A DNA stretch of 64,000 nt from Cryptomeria japonica (lineage: Eukaryota; Streptophyta; Pinopsida; Cupressales; Cupressaceae): positions 105,016,796-105,080,795 of the forward strand of contig NC_081412.1 in assembly GCF_030272615.1 (NCBI RefSeq), read 5' to 3'. The notes under the pieces are model-generated. The model ran no database searches. It was not told the origin of the DNA and was given only the letters and a program-made list of their open reading frames with translations. The translations under genes were made by a program, and so were the position numbers. Below are positions 22,356 through 34,493 of the stretch, piece by piece; the first letter of the stretch is position 1; each line of letters opens with the position of its first letter.

Positions 22356-23893
22356 TGTTGGCATTATAACAGACAAGGAGAAATTGTTGGCATTTCAATT
22401 AGAATATTGAGAAGGTTGTTGATGATTATGGATATAACTGATCAAGGATGTTTACTGTCTTAATATTATTATTTTATCATTGATGTCAAGAAATTGATTT
22501 ACTAATTCAGTATGATGTTGCCATATCTTAAAAAGTATGATTTGATGAGTATAAAGATGTCGGTAAAAGATACAGAAAGAATGTGATGAATAAGGGGAGG
22601 AATAAGTTATTCAGTGGGAAACTATTACTGAGTTAGACAATGATGAGATCATGATGTTTTGATTGTTTTGATATCCAACATATGTTGTTGATTGTAAGGT
22701 TGATACTATACTATGTTACCGCGCAAAGAACCTAGTCAGTAAACCCTAAGGAGCCTAGTCGGTAAACCCTAAGGGTATCGCTATTGGTTAATGAAGGAAG
22801 AATGTCTATTGAGTGAAGTTTAGTATTTACCGAGTTGCAACCGAGTAGTAACAGAATGCATTGAATGAATAAAAGCATTATTTAATGAAGGAAGCTGATG
22901 AGTTGGTTATGATTAAATGATTGGTATGTCGTGCATGAATTTTGTTAAAGAATCTATGGCAAAGGAAATTCGGCAGGAAGATCTACAGCTTAGATTGAAC
23001 CGCAATACCCTAGCACAAGTTCCAAGAAATGTATGCAAGTTCCAAGGCGGGGTAAAACATTTTCAGATCAAAGGATACATTGAACCTGGTCAAAGTTTGA
23101 AGATCTGATGGCTATGATTGATCATGGGAAATGTGATCAAGGAGATTAAGCGGTTGGAAAATTGCTTATAAATAATGAACTGTTGATAAACAATGTATGC
23201 AGTCTAGTGTATGCACAGGGATGCTACATAGTGATTACCGAGCACAGAAAGCTTGAAGACCTATTTTGAATAACAAAGTATAGAGCCCAGTAGATGGACA
23301 AGATAAGTCCTATGACTAGATTGTATTGAGCAAATAAGAATCTGCTTTAGCATTTTAGATGTGAAGTTGCAGATAGATTTTTATTATTGTTATTTTGTGA
23401 AGTGACAGAAAATCTCTTAACCGAGTGGACTTAACAGTCTTATTTGTAAAACCCTCTAGCAAGGTGACATTCTGATTGAGTGTTTGAAATCCTTTAACAA
23501 GGTCACTTCTAACAAGGTGAAGATCCTAATAGATCTGAGTGAAATCCCTTAACCGAGTCACATCTAGCAATGTGTTTGTAATCTTTAACAGGATTTGCTT
23601 TTAACCGAGCATACTCTAGAAGAGTATATTTCTTAGTGGGTCCGAAATCCCACAGTGGTTTTTCCCTATTTGGGTTTCCATGTTAAATCTAGTGTTATGA
23701 GTGTTATGATGTTTATATGCTTTTGAGTTTGCATGTTTAGTAGTTTTGGTTATTTTATTGAAGCATAGGTTACCGAGGTTGAATCTGTTGTTTTTATGGA
23801 AGATTAAGTTTGTATGATTCACCCCCCCCCCCCCCCCCCCTCTCATCTTATTATCTTGGCATCTGTACTTAACATTAAGTATCAGAACTATCG
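22356..23893 (+). repeat. TE-B 3' LTR
   Basis: Counterpart of 16435-17960. It ends ACTATCG, with the terminal A mutated to G, followed by TSD CATCT. It contains an uninterrupted run of about 20 C residues at 23822-23840, which explains most of the length difference (1,538 versus 1,526 bp). Confidence 0.92.
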
Positions 23894-23898
23894 CATCT

Positions 23899-24886
23899 AC
23901 CTTATTCCCAAACCTCAGAGCATTTAGATCACTTTCCAACAAGTTATCACTACTGGTTGCCTAGACCTATTTGTATTTGTAATCTACCAGAATCTACCGG
24001 ATCCCTCTCGTAGCTTGTGGAGCTATAAGCGTTGATTCCGATGTTTCGTGGCATGTGGCTGACCTTCCCTTTGATCTACACTTCATCCTTTAGATTTTTT
24101 GAAGGAATTTCTTTGGCAGAGGTTGACCCTGTTATTTTTACATGTTAGGTCTCGTTCTTCGGCTTTTGATCCCTTTTTGGGCCGACTGGATCCCCTTGGA
24201 TCATATAAATCATTGTAATTGAGGATTAGAATAGAGATAAGTTAAGATATAGAACATAAAAGATAGGTCTGAAGATTTGAGGTCTTAGTTGTGACGTGTT
24301 CTATAAGTAAGCATGTTTTAGCAGGCCAGTGAGCTGGTTTCTGTAATCCAGTTGTTATCGGTTGATTGTAATCAGTTTTCATGATATAATTCATTCAGCT
24401 TTGTATTGCCTCCATCATATCCTTGTGTTTTCATTGTGTTTACTTTTACTGACCAGTCTGGATTGATCTCTTTGAGGTCTCTCCTAACCGGTGACTACAC
24501 CAAAGAGGATACTCTCCTTCATTATAAACCCTAATTGTCTAATGATAATCACCCAATCGATGCAATCTAATAACTACATCAATCAAGCCTTCTTGTGATC
24601 AAGATATCAACCACATTTTCGTTATTTGTTGAGCTCTTGTACATACATAAAAGCTGAGAGCAAATATATCAAACAAGATCAATGGAGATAGGAAGAAATG
24701 TAGATAATTGAAACCCTACTTGACATGTGAATGGTATATTTTGCTTTGTTTTGTTGATTTGCATGATCTTAGGTATCTTCATTTATGTATGGTGGATGAT
24801 TTTCATTGTTAGACTAGGGTTTTGTGGTTGGATCTTTGTTAATCTTTCAATATTATTGTTTTCATCATCCATTTTCATCATATACA
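23899..24886 (+). mobile_element. TE-A 5' LTR, second part
   Basis: Resumes the LTR after TE-B and its TSD. It ends CATCATATACA, immediately followed by TTT and a TGG-starting primer site. Together with 15839-16434 the LTR is about 1.58 kb. Confidence 0.7.
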
Positions 24887-24889
24887 TTT

Positions 24890-24905
24890 TGGCACGCACG
24901 GTGGG
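24890..24905 (+). other. TE-A candidate primer-binding site
   Basis: TGGCACGCACGGTGGG lies three bases after the LTR end. It differs from the TGGTGAACCCGA site of TE-C and of the 9321 LTR, so TE-A would use another tRNA. The tRNA is not identified. Confidence 0.6.
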
Positions 24906-27383
24906 ACACTTGTCCCTTTTATTTTGACATCTTGTTTGCAGATTTGTGTTTATGAAAGTTGCAGGTTCGACATTGCAATGATTATGCATTTTTCTACCTC
25001 TGTGATAGATCTGATCATGTCTGTAATTGCTTTTCGCATCTGTGATGCATTTTTTGTGTTTCTGATTTTGCAGTTCTGATATCACAAAATCATGTCTGTG
25101 TCGATTTATTCTGCGTTATTTTTTATCACGTTTTTGTTTTGTAGGTTTTTTTTGTTGTTTTGTAGGTTGCACTTTTTTGAAATAGCTTATGTGTGTGTTC
25201 TTTTTGCATTTTTGTTCAGTTTTTGCATCTATGTAGGTTATTTCCATGTCTGGGTTTTGTTGTTGATTTTTGCAGGGTTAGGTTTGCAGAATCACATCTA
25301 GGATCGATATTATCGCGTCTGTGACATCTTTCCGCATTTGTGTCTAGTACAACTACATCTTCATTTTTCAGATTTTCATTTCTCTTTCATTTAAGGTTTT
25401 TAGATTTTGGTTTTTGGCTTAACCTCTCTTGATTAGACTAATGAAGTGGTGCATCTGTTTGAAAAGGAGAAAAACATTTGTCGAAGCCCCCTGTTTCACA
25501 ATTTCTAAAAATTTACCTAACTTGTGTGCTTGCAAGAGGGGTATCATTTCAAAACTACTAACAAGTTTGCTACAAGACCTTGGCAAAGATTTGATTTTGA
25601 AATTGCTTGCTTTATCTTCTTTAGTATAGAAAACACTTCAATTGGTGCTCTAAAATTAACAAGTGTCTTTTGTGTTTTGAGCAATAGGCTCTTTTTATCT
25701 TACCTTTTAGAGGGTATGCCTTCCGAGTAGCCCATAAGGTCAAGTGAGAGGGAATAACCCAAGTGGTAATGGGATTAAGCCAAGTTCTTCCAAGACACTA
25801 TAAATAAAAGTATTTTGTGGTGAAAGTTGCAAGCAACGGGTGTTACATGTTTCTATTACGACATTATGACTCCCCATAAACCCTATAGAGTGTAACCTCT
25901 ATAGGTTGGGAGACCTTCCATTTAATGAAGTGTAACACACTATTGATTATAGCTACCTGAACAGATGCCTTAATAGAAACCTCTTTGTGTTAGATGTCAA
26001 AAACCTTCTAGTTGTTGGTACAGGAGGTCAGACCTCTGATACCGTCTCACATTCTTATGGTTCTTAGTAGAGATACAAAGTTTTCCATGGGGAGTTATTG
26101 TGGGCACTAGTGCTTGGCTGCCCCAGAGAAGTGAGTGTCATGGAGGGGAGATAGTGGGGTCAAGCATATAAGTATCTTCTTTGAATAAGCATCATTGGGA
26201 AACCAAGTGAGATCCAACAACTCTTGTCCTAGCCAACCTTAGGATTTGTGATTGTCTTTATTATCAAAGAATCAATCAAACATTTTCAAACAAACATTGT
26301 GTCTACCGTGTTTTCCAAGTGTATGCAAAACAAACAAGGATATTTCACAATCACACTCAAAATTGAAATACTTTATCATTTTTGGACAGAAACACCTTCA
26401 TACATTGGGTCTTCACTATTTTGCTATGTTTTCTTGCTACTAAAAGTTGAAACTTTATCATTTTCTTGCTATGTTTTCTTGTGTCTACATTGAGATTTGG
26501 TCACATTCAACAAATTTACAATCGGACAAAACTACTAAACATTTTCAGTACCACGTATGTGTTAGTTTAAACCACGTCTATGTCGGGAAACCGTGTTTGT
26601 GCAGAGCAGAATCACGTTTGGGTATCAAAGAAATATATTGTCATCGTTACGAGGGAAAACTATAAAATTGCATTTTTGTTGTCAAAAACTATGTCTATAC
26701 AAAGAAGAATCACGTATGTGAACTTCAGGTTAAATATTGTCATTATCACCTAAAAACACGTATGTGTTTACTGTAAGTACGTCTAGGATTAGAAATCACG
26801 TCTGGGTTTTCTAGGACCGTGTCTGTGATTCACAGTTGAGGAATTACAGAAAAATGTCAAGAGAAAAAAGGACTTAAGTTTTCAGACTCAAATAGATTCT
26901 AAGGATGCTTCCTATAGGGCTTCATTTTTCAGTCAACTTGTCTTGGTCATACATACTCAACCATTTTTCTTCACTTTCATTGCCCTCATACATATTTTCT
27001 AAATTTGAGTCAAAAGGTTACCTTGTTTGTCCTCATCACACCTTACAAACATACTACAACACAACACTAGGTGATTCTCATATCAAGATCTATCATATTA
27101 GGGTCTCATTTGGGCTTCTTGAGTCAAGGTCAACTTACCTCATCAAGAGATCCATCATCTCTTTGGAAGCCACACCTTACTTGAAAATATACATACTTTG
27201 GTCTTACACTTTTGGACATTGCAGGTTTACCCTAGATTCATCTACATTTCATACACCTCTTGATCTTCCATAATCTTTGCATTTTCATCTTATCTTTCAT
27301 TTTGGTCAAGACTTTAGTCTATGGTTGAAACCCATTCACAAAGTTCTAGAAGGGAAGTTGAATAAGCTTTAAGGTCTTTAAAC
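24906..27383 (+). other. TE-A long 5' leader with CACGTCTGTG-like motif array
   Basis: About 2.5 kb of non-coding sequence between primer site and gag. Two clusters (about 24995-25350 and 26560-26840) carry repeated variants of CACGTCTGTG, such as CATGTCTGTG, CACGTATGTG, CGCGTCTGTG and CCGTGTCTGTG. No coding frame in it has a known domain. Long leaders are usual for Tat/Athila-type elements and normally hold packaging and translation signals; none can be pinpointed here. Confidence 0.55.
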
Positions 27384-29009
27384 ATGAGTACCTATGAATT
27401 TGATGGTGACAAATTTTACAATCCATTTGACAATCGTAGTAATATACTAGACAATGACAACAACAATGGAAATGATGATGATAATGCCAATGTATATGTG
27501 GATTCTGAAGAAGTTAAGGAAACTATTATGGATCCCCATTTTAACAAATTAGTTCAAGAAATCATGAAAAGGGATAGACAATATTTCTTTCAATTCATGG
27601 AACAAAGTGGAACAAGACTAGCCCATGATTTTGATATGTCACAAATTTTGGAGGATAATACAAATAAAACAAATCAAGCTAATACAAGGCATAGGAGGCC
27701 TAATAATGGTGGTAATAGGAGAGAGTGTCTTGTGCTTGAGTCACCTTCCTCCCTATTTCAAAAACCTAATATTCCAAATACATACACTCATTCTCATGCC
27801 AGTTATGATAGAACCTCCCATGAATAACCCCGCAGTCATCCTTTCTCATGGAGAAGAAATACCACTACACATGACCATGATAATACCCAAGATCATACCA
27901 ATGCATATAATTACACTCAAGTGAACATTCAAAATCATGACACAAGGAGACTGCATGTCAGATTTGGGGACAATACTCAATACCATTCTTATGATACCTA
28001 CAATACTCATGGTTATGACATGTATCGACCTAGACCTAGTGCTCCTCATTACAATATCATACCAAGTGGTCCATATGCAAGCTATCACTATGTCCCTCCT
28101 CCATATGAACACATCTATGATCAATACCATCCATACATTCATTATATCCCTCCTACGCCTGTTGGCTCAAACATGGGACTAGTTCAAAGAGAAAAGATAC
28201 CACCCAAGAATGAATTGCAACATCAAATCAAGGACCCACAAAAGCAAATGGAAGACATGAATACACCAAAGCAACAATACACAATGAAAGATAATTGTAC
28301 TTGCCCACTTGATAAAATTATTCCAATGCCTCCATTTCCTCCACATTTTGTGACACCAAAGTTTGATAAGTATGAAGGCAAAGTGGATCCTAAGGCACAC
28401 ATATGACAAATTTTCACAACTTGCATTGAGGTAGCAGGAGAAGAAACATACTTGTTGAGATTGTTCCCACAAAGTTTAGGTGAACAAGAAATGGAATGGT
28501 TCTCCCAACTTCCACCTGGAATCAAATCATGGAGTGATCTTGTAGAGGCTTTTATACAAAACTTCTCATACAACATTGAAATAGTTGTGTCAATAGCCAC
28601 CTTGTGCAATACTAAGCAGAAAAATGGGGAATCTTGTGCTTCACTCTTACAACGATGGAGAGGTCTTGCTAGTCGATGTTCTTGTGATATCCCATAAAAA
28701 CAAATGGTAGAAATGTTCACTCAAAATGTCAACAAAGATATTGGATATGAGCTAAGAAAATCTTGTTTGTCGACCTTCAAGGAGGCCATTGAGAAAGGAA
28801 TGGAGACAAAAAAACTCATTAGTGAACAAGGTGTCATAAATATATTCAAAGAGAAAAAAGAGGAATCAAATGGTAAGGAAAAACAACACTTTTGGAAAAA
28901 GAATAAGAACACAATTAATGACGGGGTAGTAGATGCAAATGTTGTGAAACCTAAGATAACTTTCCCCATTGTAAGTTCTTCTAATACGAATAATCAAGTG
29001 AACAATTAA
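27384..29009 (+). pseudogene. TE-A gag (stops only, no frameshift)
   Basis: One reading frame throughout, interrupted by stops at about 27825 (TAA), 28404 (TGA), 28695 (TAA) and 29007 (TAA). The N-terminal part is acidic and Asn-rich (MSTYEFDGDKFYNPFDNRSN). A Tyr/His/Pro-rich segment follows (27921-28160), then the Gag capsid fold (LRLFPQSLGEQEMEWFSQLP, WSDLVEAFIQNF, SCASLLQRWRGLASRC), recognisable as the retrotransposon gag family. The start is the ATG of MSTYEF, the first in this frame after the leader. Confidence 0.8.
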
Positions 29010-30404
29010 AGGCAAACAAAACCTTGAAGGAAATACACTCCGTTGGGAGAACCGATTGAAACAACATTCAAGAAGTTAGTGGAAAACAAGCTAATAACAC
29101 TACCAGATAATCCACCATATGAGCCAAAAGTAAAACCAAATTGGTGGAATGATGATGACTACTATGAGTATCACAAGAGTAAAGGGAATTTAACTAGCAA
29201 TCGTCACAGATTGAATTGATTTATACATGATCTTATTAACAGAGGTGACATAGAAGTTGATGGACACACCTCCAATGAAGAGCATGTGATGTTTAAGGAG
29301 CCATTCCCTAAACATGACAAAGGAAAAGCCAAAACTACAGATAATCAAGATAATTATACCAAGATGTCCTATGACTATGATTATACCATTAATCACATTT
29401 CAATGGATAATCATGTTTTAACTATCATTATAAAGGACGAAACTCTCAAAGGCTCTACCCAAAGGAGTAAAGTTTTAAAAGGCATTGGACCATCTTCTTC
29501 ATCCTCCAAAAATGAAACCTCCAAATGTAATGTCACAACTTGTCGAGGTAAATTTACCTTGCAAGGCGTTCCATCCAAAATCATAGCCTCATCATCTACC
29601 AAGAATGAGTATGACCTTGCAGATCAGTTAGGGAAGACACTCCCCCTCATTTCCATCCTTGAGATTTTACACATATGTCCTGCACATAAGGCCATTCTTG
29701 ACAAAATTTTGAGAGAGACCTCCGTACCCACTTATCTAAACGTGGACCAGTTTCAATCTATGATGGGATACCTTTTCATTCCACATAGCCTTACATTCAT
29801 AGAAGTCGATGATGGATCTATAACCCATCCTCATAATGCACCTCTAGGTATTGAATCCTTTATCTATAAAAACTTAATAAAACGAGTCTTGATAGATGGA
29901 GGAGCAAGTTTGAACATTTGTACATTGAGAACTATTAAACAATTGGGATATCCTGAAAATGCTATGAATTCTATACATGAAAACACCATTAATGCATATG
30001 ATGATGAATAGAACTCATCCAAGGGCACAATCACCTAACCTCTCAGAGTTGGGCTAGTTATGAAGGATGTGGTATGTCAAGTCCTTGATTTAGAACTCAC
30101 ATATAATATACTCTTGGGACGTCCATGGATTCATGAAATGAAAGTCATTCCTTCTACATATCATTAATGTATCAAGTTCCCACACAATGAAGCTGAAGTG
30201 ACCGTTAATGTGATCTAAATCCGTTTATATATTGCAATAACCAATGGCCAAAATTGGAAACAGTAACACCAATCAATAGAGAAGAAACTCCATCATTTAC
30301 ATATGTTGATCCTGAAGCATTAAAACCTTCAACATCAAAATAAGGTGACCTTAAAGTAAAGTATCAGAACAAAGGTATGGGCAAGTATATTGAAATCAAA
30401 CTAT
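29010..30404 (+). pseudogene. TE-A nucleocapsid-protease region (broken)
   Basis: Same frame as gag. Near 29165 the zinc-binding motif seen in TE-C (CX2HX4HX4C) has lost its key residues: the two Cys are Tyr and Arg, and the second His is Asn. The protease is seen at about 29886 (VLIDGGASLNICT, an Asp-Gly-Gly-Ala variant of D[ST]GA) and, after a TAG at 30009, by the late motif [11 protein letters not shown] (about 30100). It is cut by TE-C at 30410; flank GTACC is the TSD. Confidence 0.8.
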
Positions 30405-30409
30405 GTACC

Positions 30410-32284
30410 TGATGCTCTGCAAAATGGGAGATTGTTAGACAAAACCTGTGGTCATATAACACATAAGAAGCACAAGAAACAAAGAGAAATGTTAGTGTTA
30501 ATCAACCAAAGACTAATCTAAGGAGGCATACCAAGAGAGACACTACAAACATAATGAAGCATTTAACTATGAAAATAAATGCAAGAAGACATCTCCAAAT
30601 GCCTTCCACCATGCTTGTAGCTCCTCCTTCCTTGTTCCTCTCCTCTACAAGTTCCAAATTAGTGTAGCTCTCAACAGCACTATGGATGTCATCTGGAGAT
30701 TGAAGATGGTTGGATGTGATAAAAAAATGATATGCTAGTGTAGATAGTGATGCTATGAAAAAGATCTATGCTAATACTAGTATAGCAACAATACTCTAAT
30801 GCTTCCTTCTTTGCTCGAGGAGAAGGGTTCTATTTATAGAAGAAATGGGGAAATGAAGGGTTAAGATTGAGCAATCTTAACAAGGGTTAGGATTGAAAGA
30901 TATTCAATCCATGTAAGACTTTCAACCCAATCCCATGTTGACAAGTGTCACCATGAGGAGGCTTGAAAGGAGAGATAAGGAGAATTAAATGACTGAGGGA
31001 ACATGATAGTTACCTTGGGAGGTTGGGTTAGGGTTAGGTTAATGGATATTCATTTTATCCAAGGGATAAATGAATGTGCAATGGTTAAATGGTTACCTTA
31101 GTCAAAGAAATAAATGCTTTGAAGAGACCCATGAGTCAAAAGGATGGTTAAGTTAGAGGAAAGTCTCTAACCAAAGGTAAAAGGTGAGTTAACCATAAAT
31201 GGTTATGTAAGAGCCTTTAATGGTTTGGAAGACTTTAGAGGTTAAACATTTGAAGACATAAAGCCTTTAATGGTTATTGAAGACTTTGGAGGTTTTTGAG
31301 AAGTGACTTCCTTTTATTTAAGAATGTGACAATGATTGGGATAGGATTAGGTAATTAGAAGTAGTTAGAAGAATCTAGAAGGGATTTAGGCATGCAAGTG
31401 GATTTTGTAGGAGAATGCAAGTGGGAGGAATTTTGGGATTTTCAATTGAAATAAAATCATTTATTTTAATTAAATGGTGTAATTTGCATTTGGATAAATA
31501 TTTAAATACATATTAATTTATTTAAATGTGAATGTGAATTTTGGATTTTATTTAAATAAATCTTAATTTATTTACATGAGAAAAAGGAAGATAAAGCATT
31601 AAATGCTTGAAGACTTTGAGGGAAACCATTAAAGGCTTGAGAAGACTCTAGAAAGAAGCCATTAAGTTTGAAGACTTTAAGGGAAACCATTAAAGACTTG
31701 AGAAGACTCTAGAAGGAAGCCATTGAGTTTGAAGACTTTAAGGAAGACTTGAGAAGACTCTAGAAGGAAGCCATTGAGTTTGAAGACTTTAAGGGAAACC
31801 ATTAAAGGCTTGAGAAGACTCTAGAAGGAAGGCATTAAGTTTGAATACTTTAAGGGAAACCATTAAAGGTTTCAAGTGGGTGAGGATAAATAGGATTTTA
31901 AATAAATAATTTATTTATTTAAAATAGTTGTGCAACTTGCATTTGTAGGAAAATGCAAGTGGGTGGAGGATAAAGGTGATTTAAATAAATGTTAATTTAT
32001 TTAAATGTGAGAGATGGGATTTTGGGGGATTTAAATAAATATTAATTTATTTAAAAGTGAGAGAAGATTAAATTAAACAAATATGGTTTATTTATTTAAT
32101 TAATGGTGTGAATTTGGTTAAGTGAATTAAATCAAATAAATTAAATAATTTATTTAATTAATAGGAGAAGAGGGTTAAGATGAATTAATTAAATATTAAT
32201 TTAATTAATTATTGATTGATGGTTAAAAAATTAAATAAATAATAAATATTCATTTAATTAAGTGGATAGATTTATGTGTCTACA
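30410..32284 (-). repeat. TE-C 3' LTR
   Basis: On its own strand it starts TGTAGACACATAAATC and ends GCATCA; 1,875 bp. It contains a tandem array of a ~61-bp unit (31610-31870, four and a partial copies, one shortened) and several AT-rich inverted repeats of the TTTAAATAAAT..ATTTATTTAAA type (31490-31580, 31890-32260). Confidence 0.93.
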
Positions 32285-32297
32285 TTTGCCCCTCTTT
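32285..32297 (-). other. TE-C polypurine tract
   Basis: On the minus strand AAAGAGGGGCAAA directly precedes the LTR start TGTAGACA. The same tract is present in TE-E (57469-57481). Confidence 0.85.
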
Positions 32298-32330
32298 GAG
32301 ATGATGTGGTTTTATCGCGTCATTTCAAAG
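32294..32330 (-). other. 37-nt inverted repeat abutting the TE-C PPT
   Basis: Arms of 15 nt (CTTTGAGATGATGTG and CGCGTCATTTCAAAG) around the loop GTTTTAT. Twelve of 15 positions are Watson-Crick pairs and the other three are G-T on the + strand. The same hairpin occurs at 57478-57514 in TE-E. Confidence 0.6.
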
Positions 32331-34493
32331 AAGGATAAATAGGTGTGAAGAAATATGCCCCATAAATGTTAATTTAGTGGGTGGTATGGCCCCTTGAGAG
32401 ATGGGCCGAAAAATTTCAAAAAATTGGGCGATCTCTTGAAAAAGAACAAGAAGTGGAGGGGAGGTAGAATAGAAGAAATTAGCAATAACGGTGAAAGAAT
32501 GGAAGAAAATAGAGTGAATACGGAGAAATGGAAAGCTAGTGAGTACTCATAGGTTATGTAGGAGATACGGTGCAAATGTGGTGTTGTGCTTTTGATTAAT
32601 GCTCTATAATTGATCAAAATGGTTGGACAATCTGGTGCAATCGGTTTAATTACCCCGGTCAAGTCAAAGTATGATAGTTGATGTCAGTTATTTGCTTGGA
32701 CAAGATAAAGTCTGAGTAAGTGAGTCAAAGTGGCATGTTCGTGACTTAGACAATTGATGTAATTGCCCGATGAAGTCAAGGTATAGGAAGCTAAATACTC
32801 ATTGAGACTTAGACAATTGATGTAATTGTCTGTTGTGATTGTATTGGATTGGTTGAGCAATTGAAAGTGTGTGTGTTTTGGGTTGGTTGTGATGAATCAT
32901 AGCAGCCCTGTTGAGACTAGGTCATTACGATAAATGTCTGTTGTAGTCTAGGTTTGCCATAATCAATTACCTGTTGAGACCTAAAGATACTTGATCAGAG
33001 TATCTATTGATAGTCTAGGTGTGTGTGAGTCGATGTGCCTGTGTAGATAGAGTAACTGGCTTGCTTATAGGATTGATGGGAAACGATGAAGGGATTATGA
33101 TGATGTTGATTATCAAGAAAGGGAGGGTGGGGGGAGGGGGATTCAATGTTAGATAGAAGATATGGAGGACCTATGACCCATTCCTATGGAAGAAGAGGAA
33201 AATAGAGTATCCATTGTCATTACTATGTATGAATGATATGCAGCTATATGAATGTATGGATGGATGGAATGCAACAAAATGCAATATATACAGATGAGAT
33301 GGAATTACAATCCATAGTGCTTTTATTTTTCATCATTGAGCATGGTAGTATCAATCTTGGACGAGGCAGTAGGAACCAAGTTTGGAGCATTGTACCTGTA
33401 AGCAAGCAACATAAATAAATAAAGAATATGGACCCTCCATAATGGTTCATGCTCATATGGTCGAGGTATATGCTATAGTCAGCAAGCCATAGTGATCCAT
33501 GACTGTATTTTGCATAAGATCATGTAGCTTAGTAAACTTCCCACGTAGACACCATTAGTACATGCCCCAAAATTTCATTGGAATAATTCACAGAAGATAA
33601 ACAATCAAACGATACTTAGGAACCATCACAGCCACTCTAATCACTTGTGGATATCCTGGAGTAGCATAGGAACCTGATATAAATGAATAAATAACCTATA
33701 AACCAATCAAGTACTTGATAGCTTAAACATAATTTTCTTGTCAAAGAAAATGTTATCATGTCTTTGTTTTGGTAAGGAAGGATGCATCCTTGCTAAGACA
33801 GTTTGCACGTTGATGTTGATTGTTTGGTTGATTTGATAAGTGGTCATCGTTGGAGTATTTCAAAATGTTTGTTTGGTATCTTCTTGGATGCATATGTGCA
33901 AGGTGTTGCCATGTTTTTGTTTGATTTTTGATGTTTTATGTTGTTTTTTGGATTTTGCAAGTGTTTTGAATGTTTTGGGTTTTGTGAGACAATTTTGAAT
34001 GTTTTTGGTATTTTGTGATTGTTTTGAATGTTTTTGGATTTTGTGAGATAGTTTTGAATAAAGAACTCAATGAATCACAAGTAATGCAGAATCCACTTCC
34101 ATCAAATCGATTTAAGAACATTTCCCCAATTTAGACATGACTATGAAAAAGCGGGATGCAAGACACATGAAGTACTATCCTTGATTGCACATCAATAACA
34201 AGCCATGGTTTGAATGATGGATGAGTGGATGCAATAAATGTGATCGCAATAAATGTGATCGTAACAAGTCTAAAAGACAATGGAGCCATAGCCTTTGTGA
34301 GTGGTGCCTGCTTGCTAGGTTTTCACCATCGCACTTACCAAAGGTGTCACCGGAGTGGTTGTTCACCATTTGGATGCATGATTTTTCTTTACTATTTTGA
34401 ATTTTGAATTTATTTTTTTTGTATTTTCTTTAGGACATTTATCTGAATGTTTTTGGTGTTTTTTTTATATGTATGGGAGCTTAACGCTCTGTA
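32331..34493 (-). other. TE-C 3' untranslated region (~2.2 kb)
   Basis: Non-coding but closely matched by 57515-59906 in TE-E. It contains repeated GACTTAGACAATTGATGTA blocks (about 32750 and 32810) and short tandem repeats of the GTTTTTGGATTTTGTGA type (about 33940-34050). No protein frame with a known domain on either strand. Long 3' UTRs are usual in Tat/Athila-type elements. Confidence 0.65.

Larger units (their letters stand above)
16435..23893 (+). mobile_element. TE-B: Copia LTR retrotransposon nested in TE-A's 5' LTR
   Basis: A structurally complete 7,459-bp Copia element with two LTRs, PBS, gag, protease, integrase, RT, RNase H (the Copia order, integrase before RT) and PPT. TSD CATCT occurs at 16430-16434 and 23894-23898. 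The first ~290 bases of the two LTRs differ at about 14 positions by eye, so it is not very recent. Coding capacity is lost: five stops break the gag-to-integrase frame, integrase has a large in-frame deletion, a 2-bp deletion near 20431 shifts the frame before RT, and a TAA separates RT from RNase H. Confidence 0.93.

Noticed and set aside
31610-31870. CRISPR-like regularly spaced repeats
   Set aside because: The units are contiguous tandem repeats without unique spacers, in a plant LTR.
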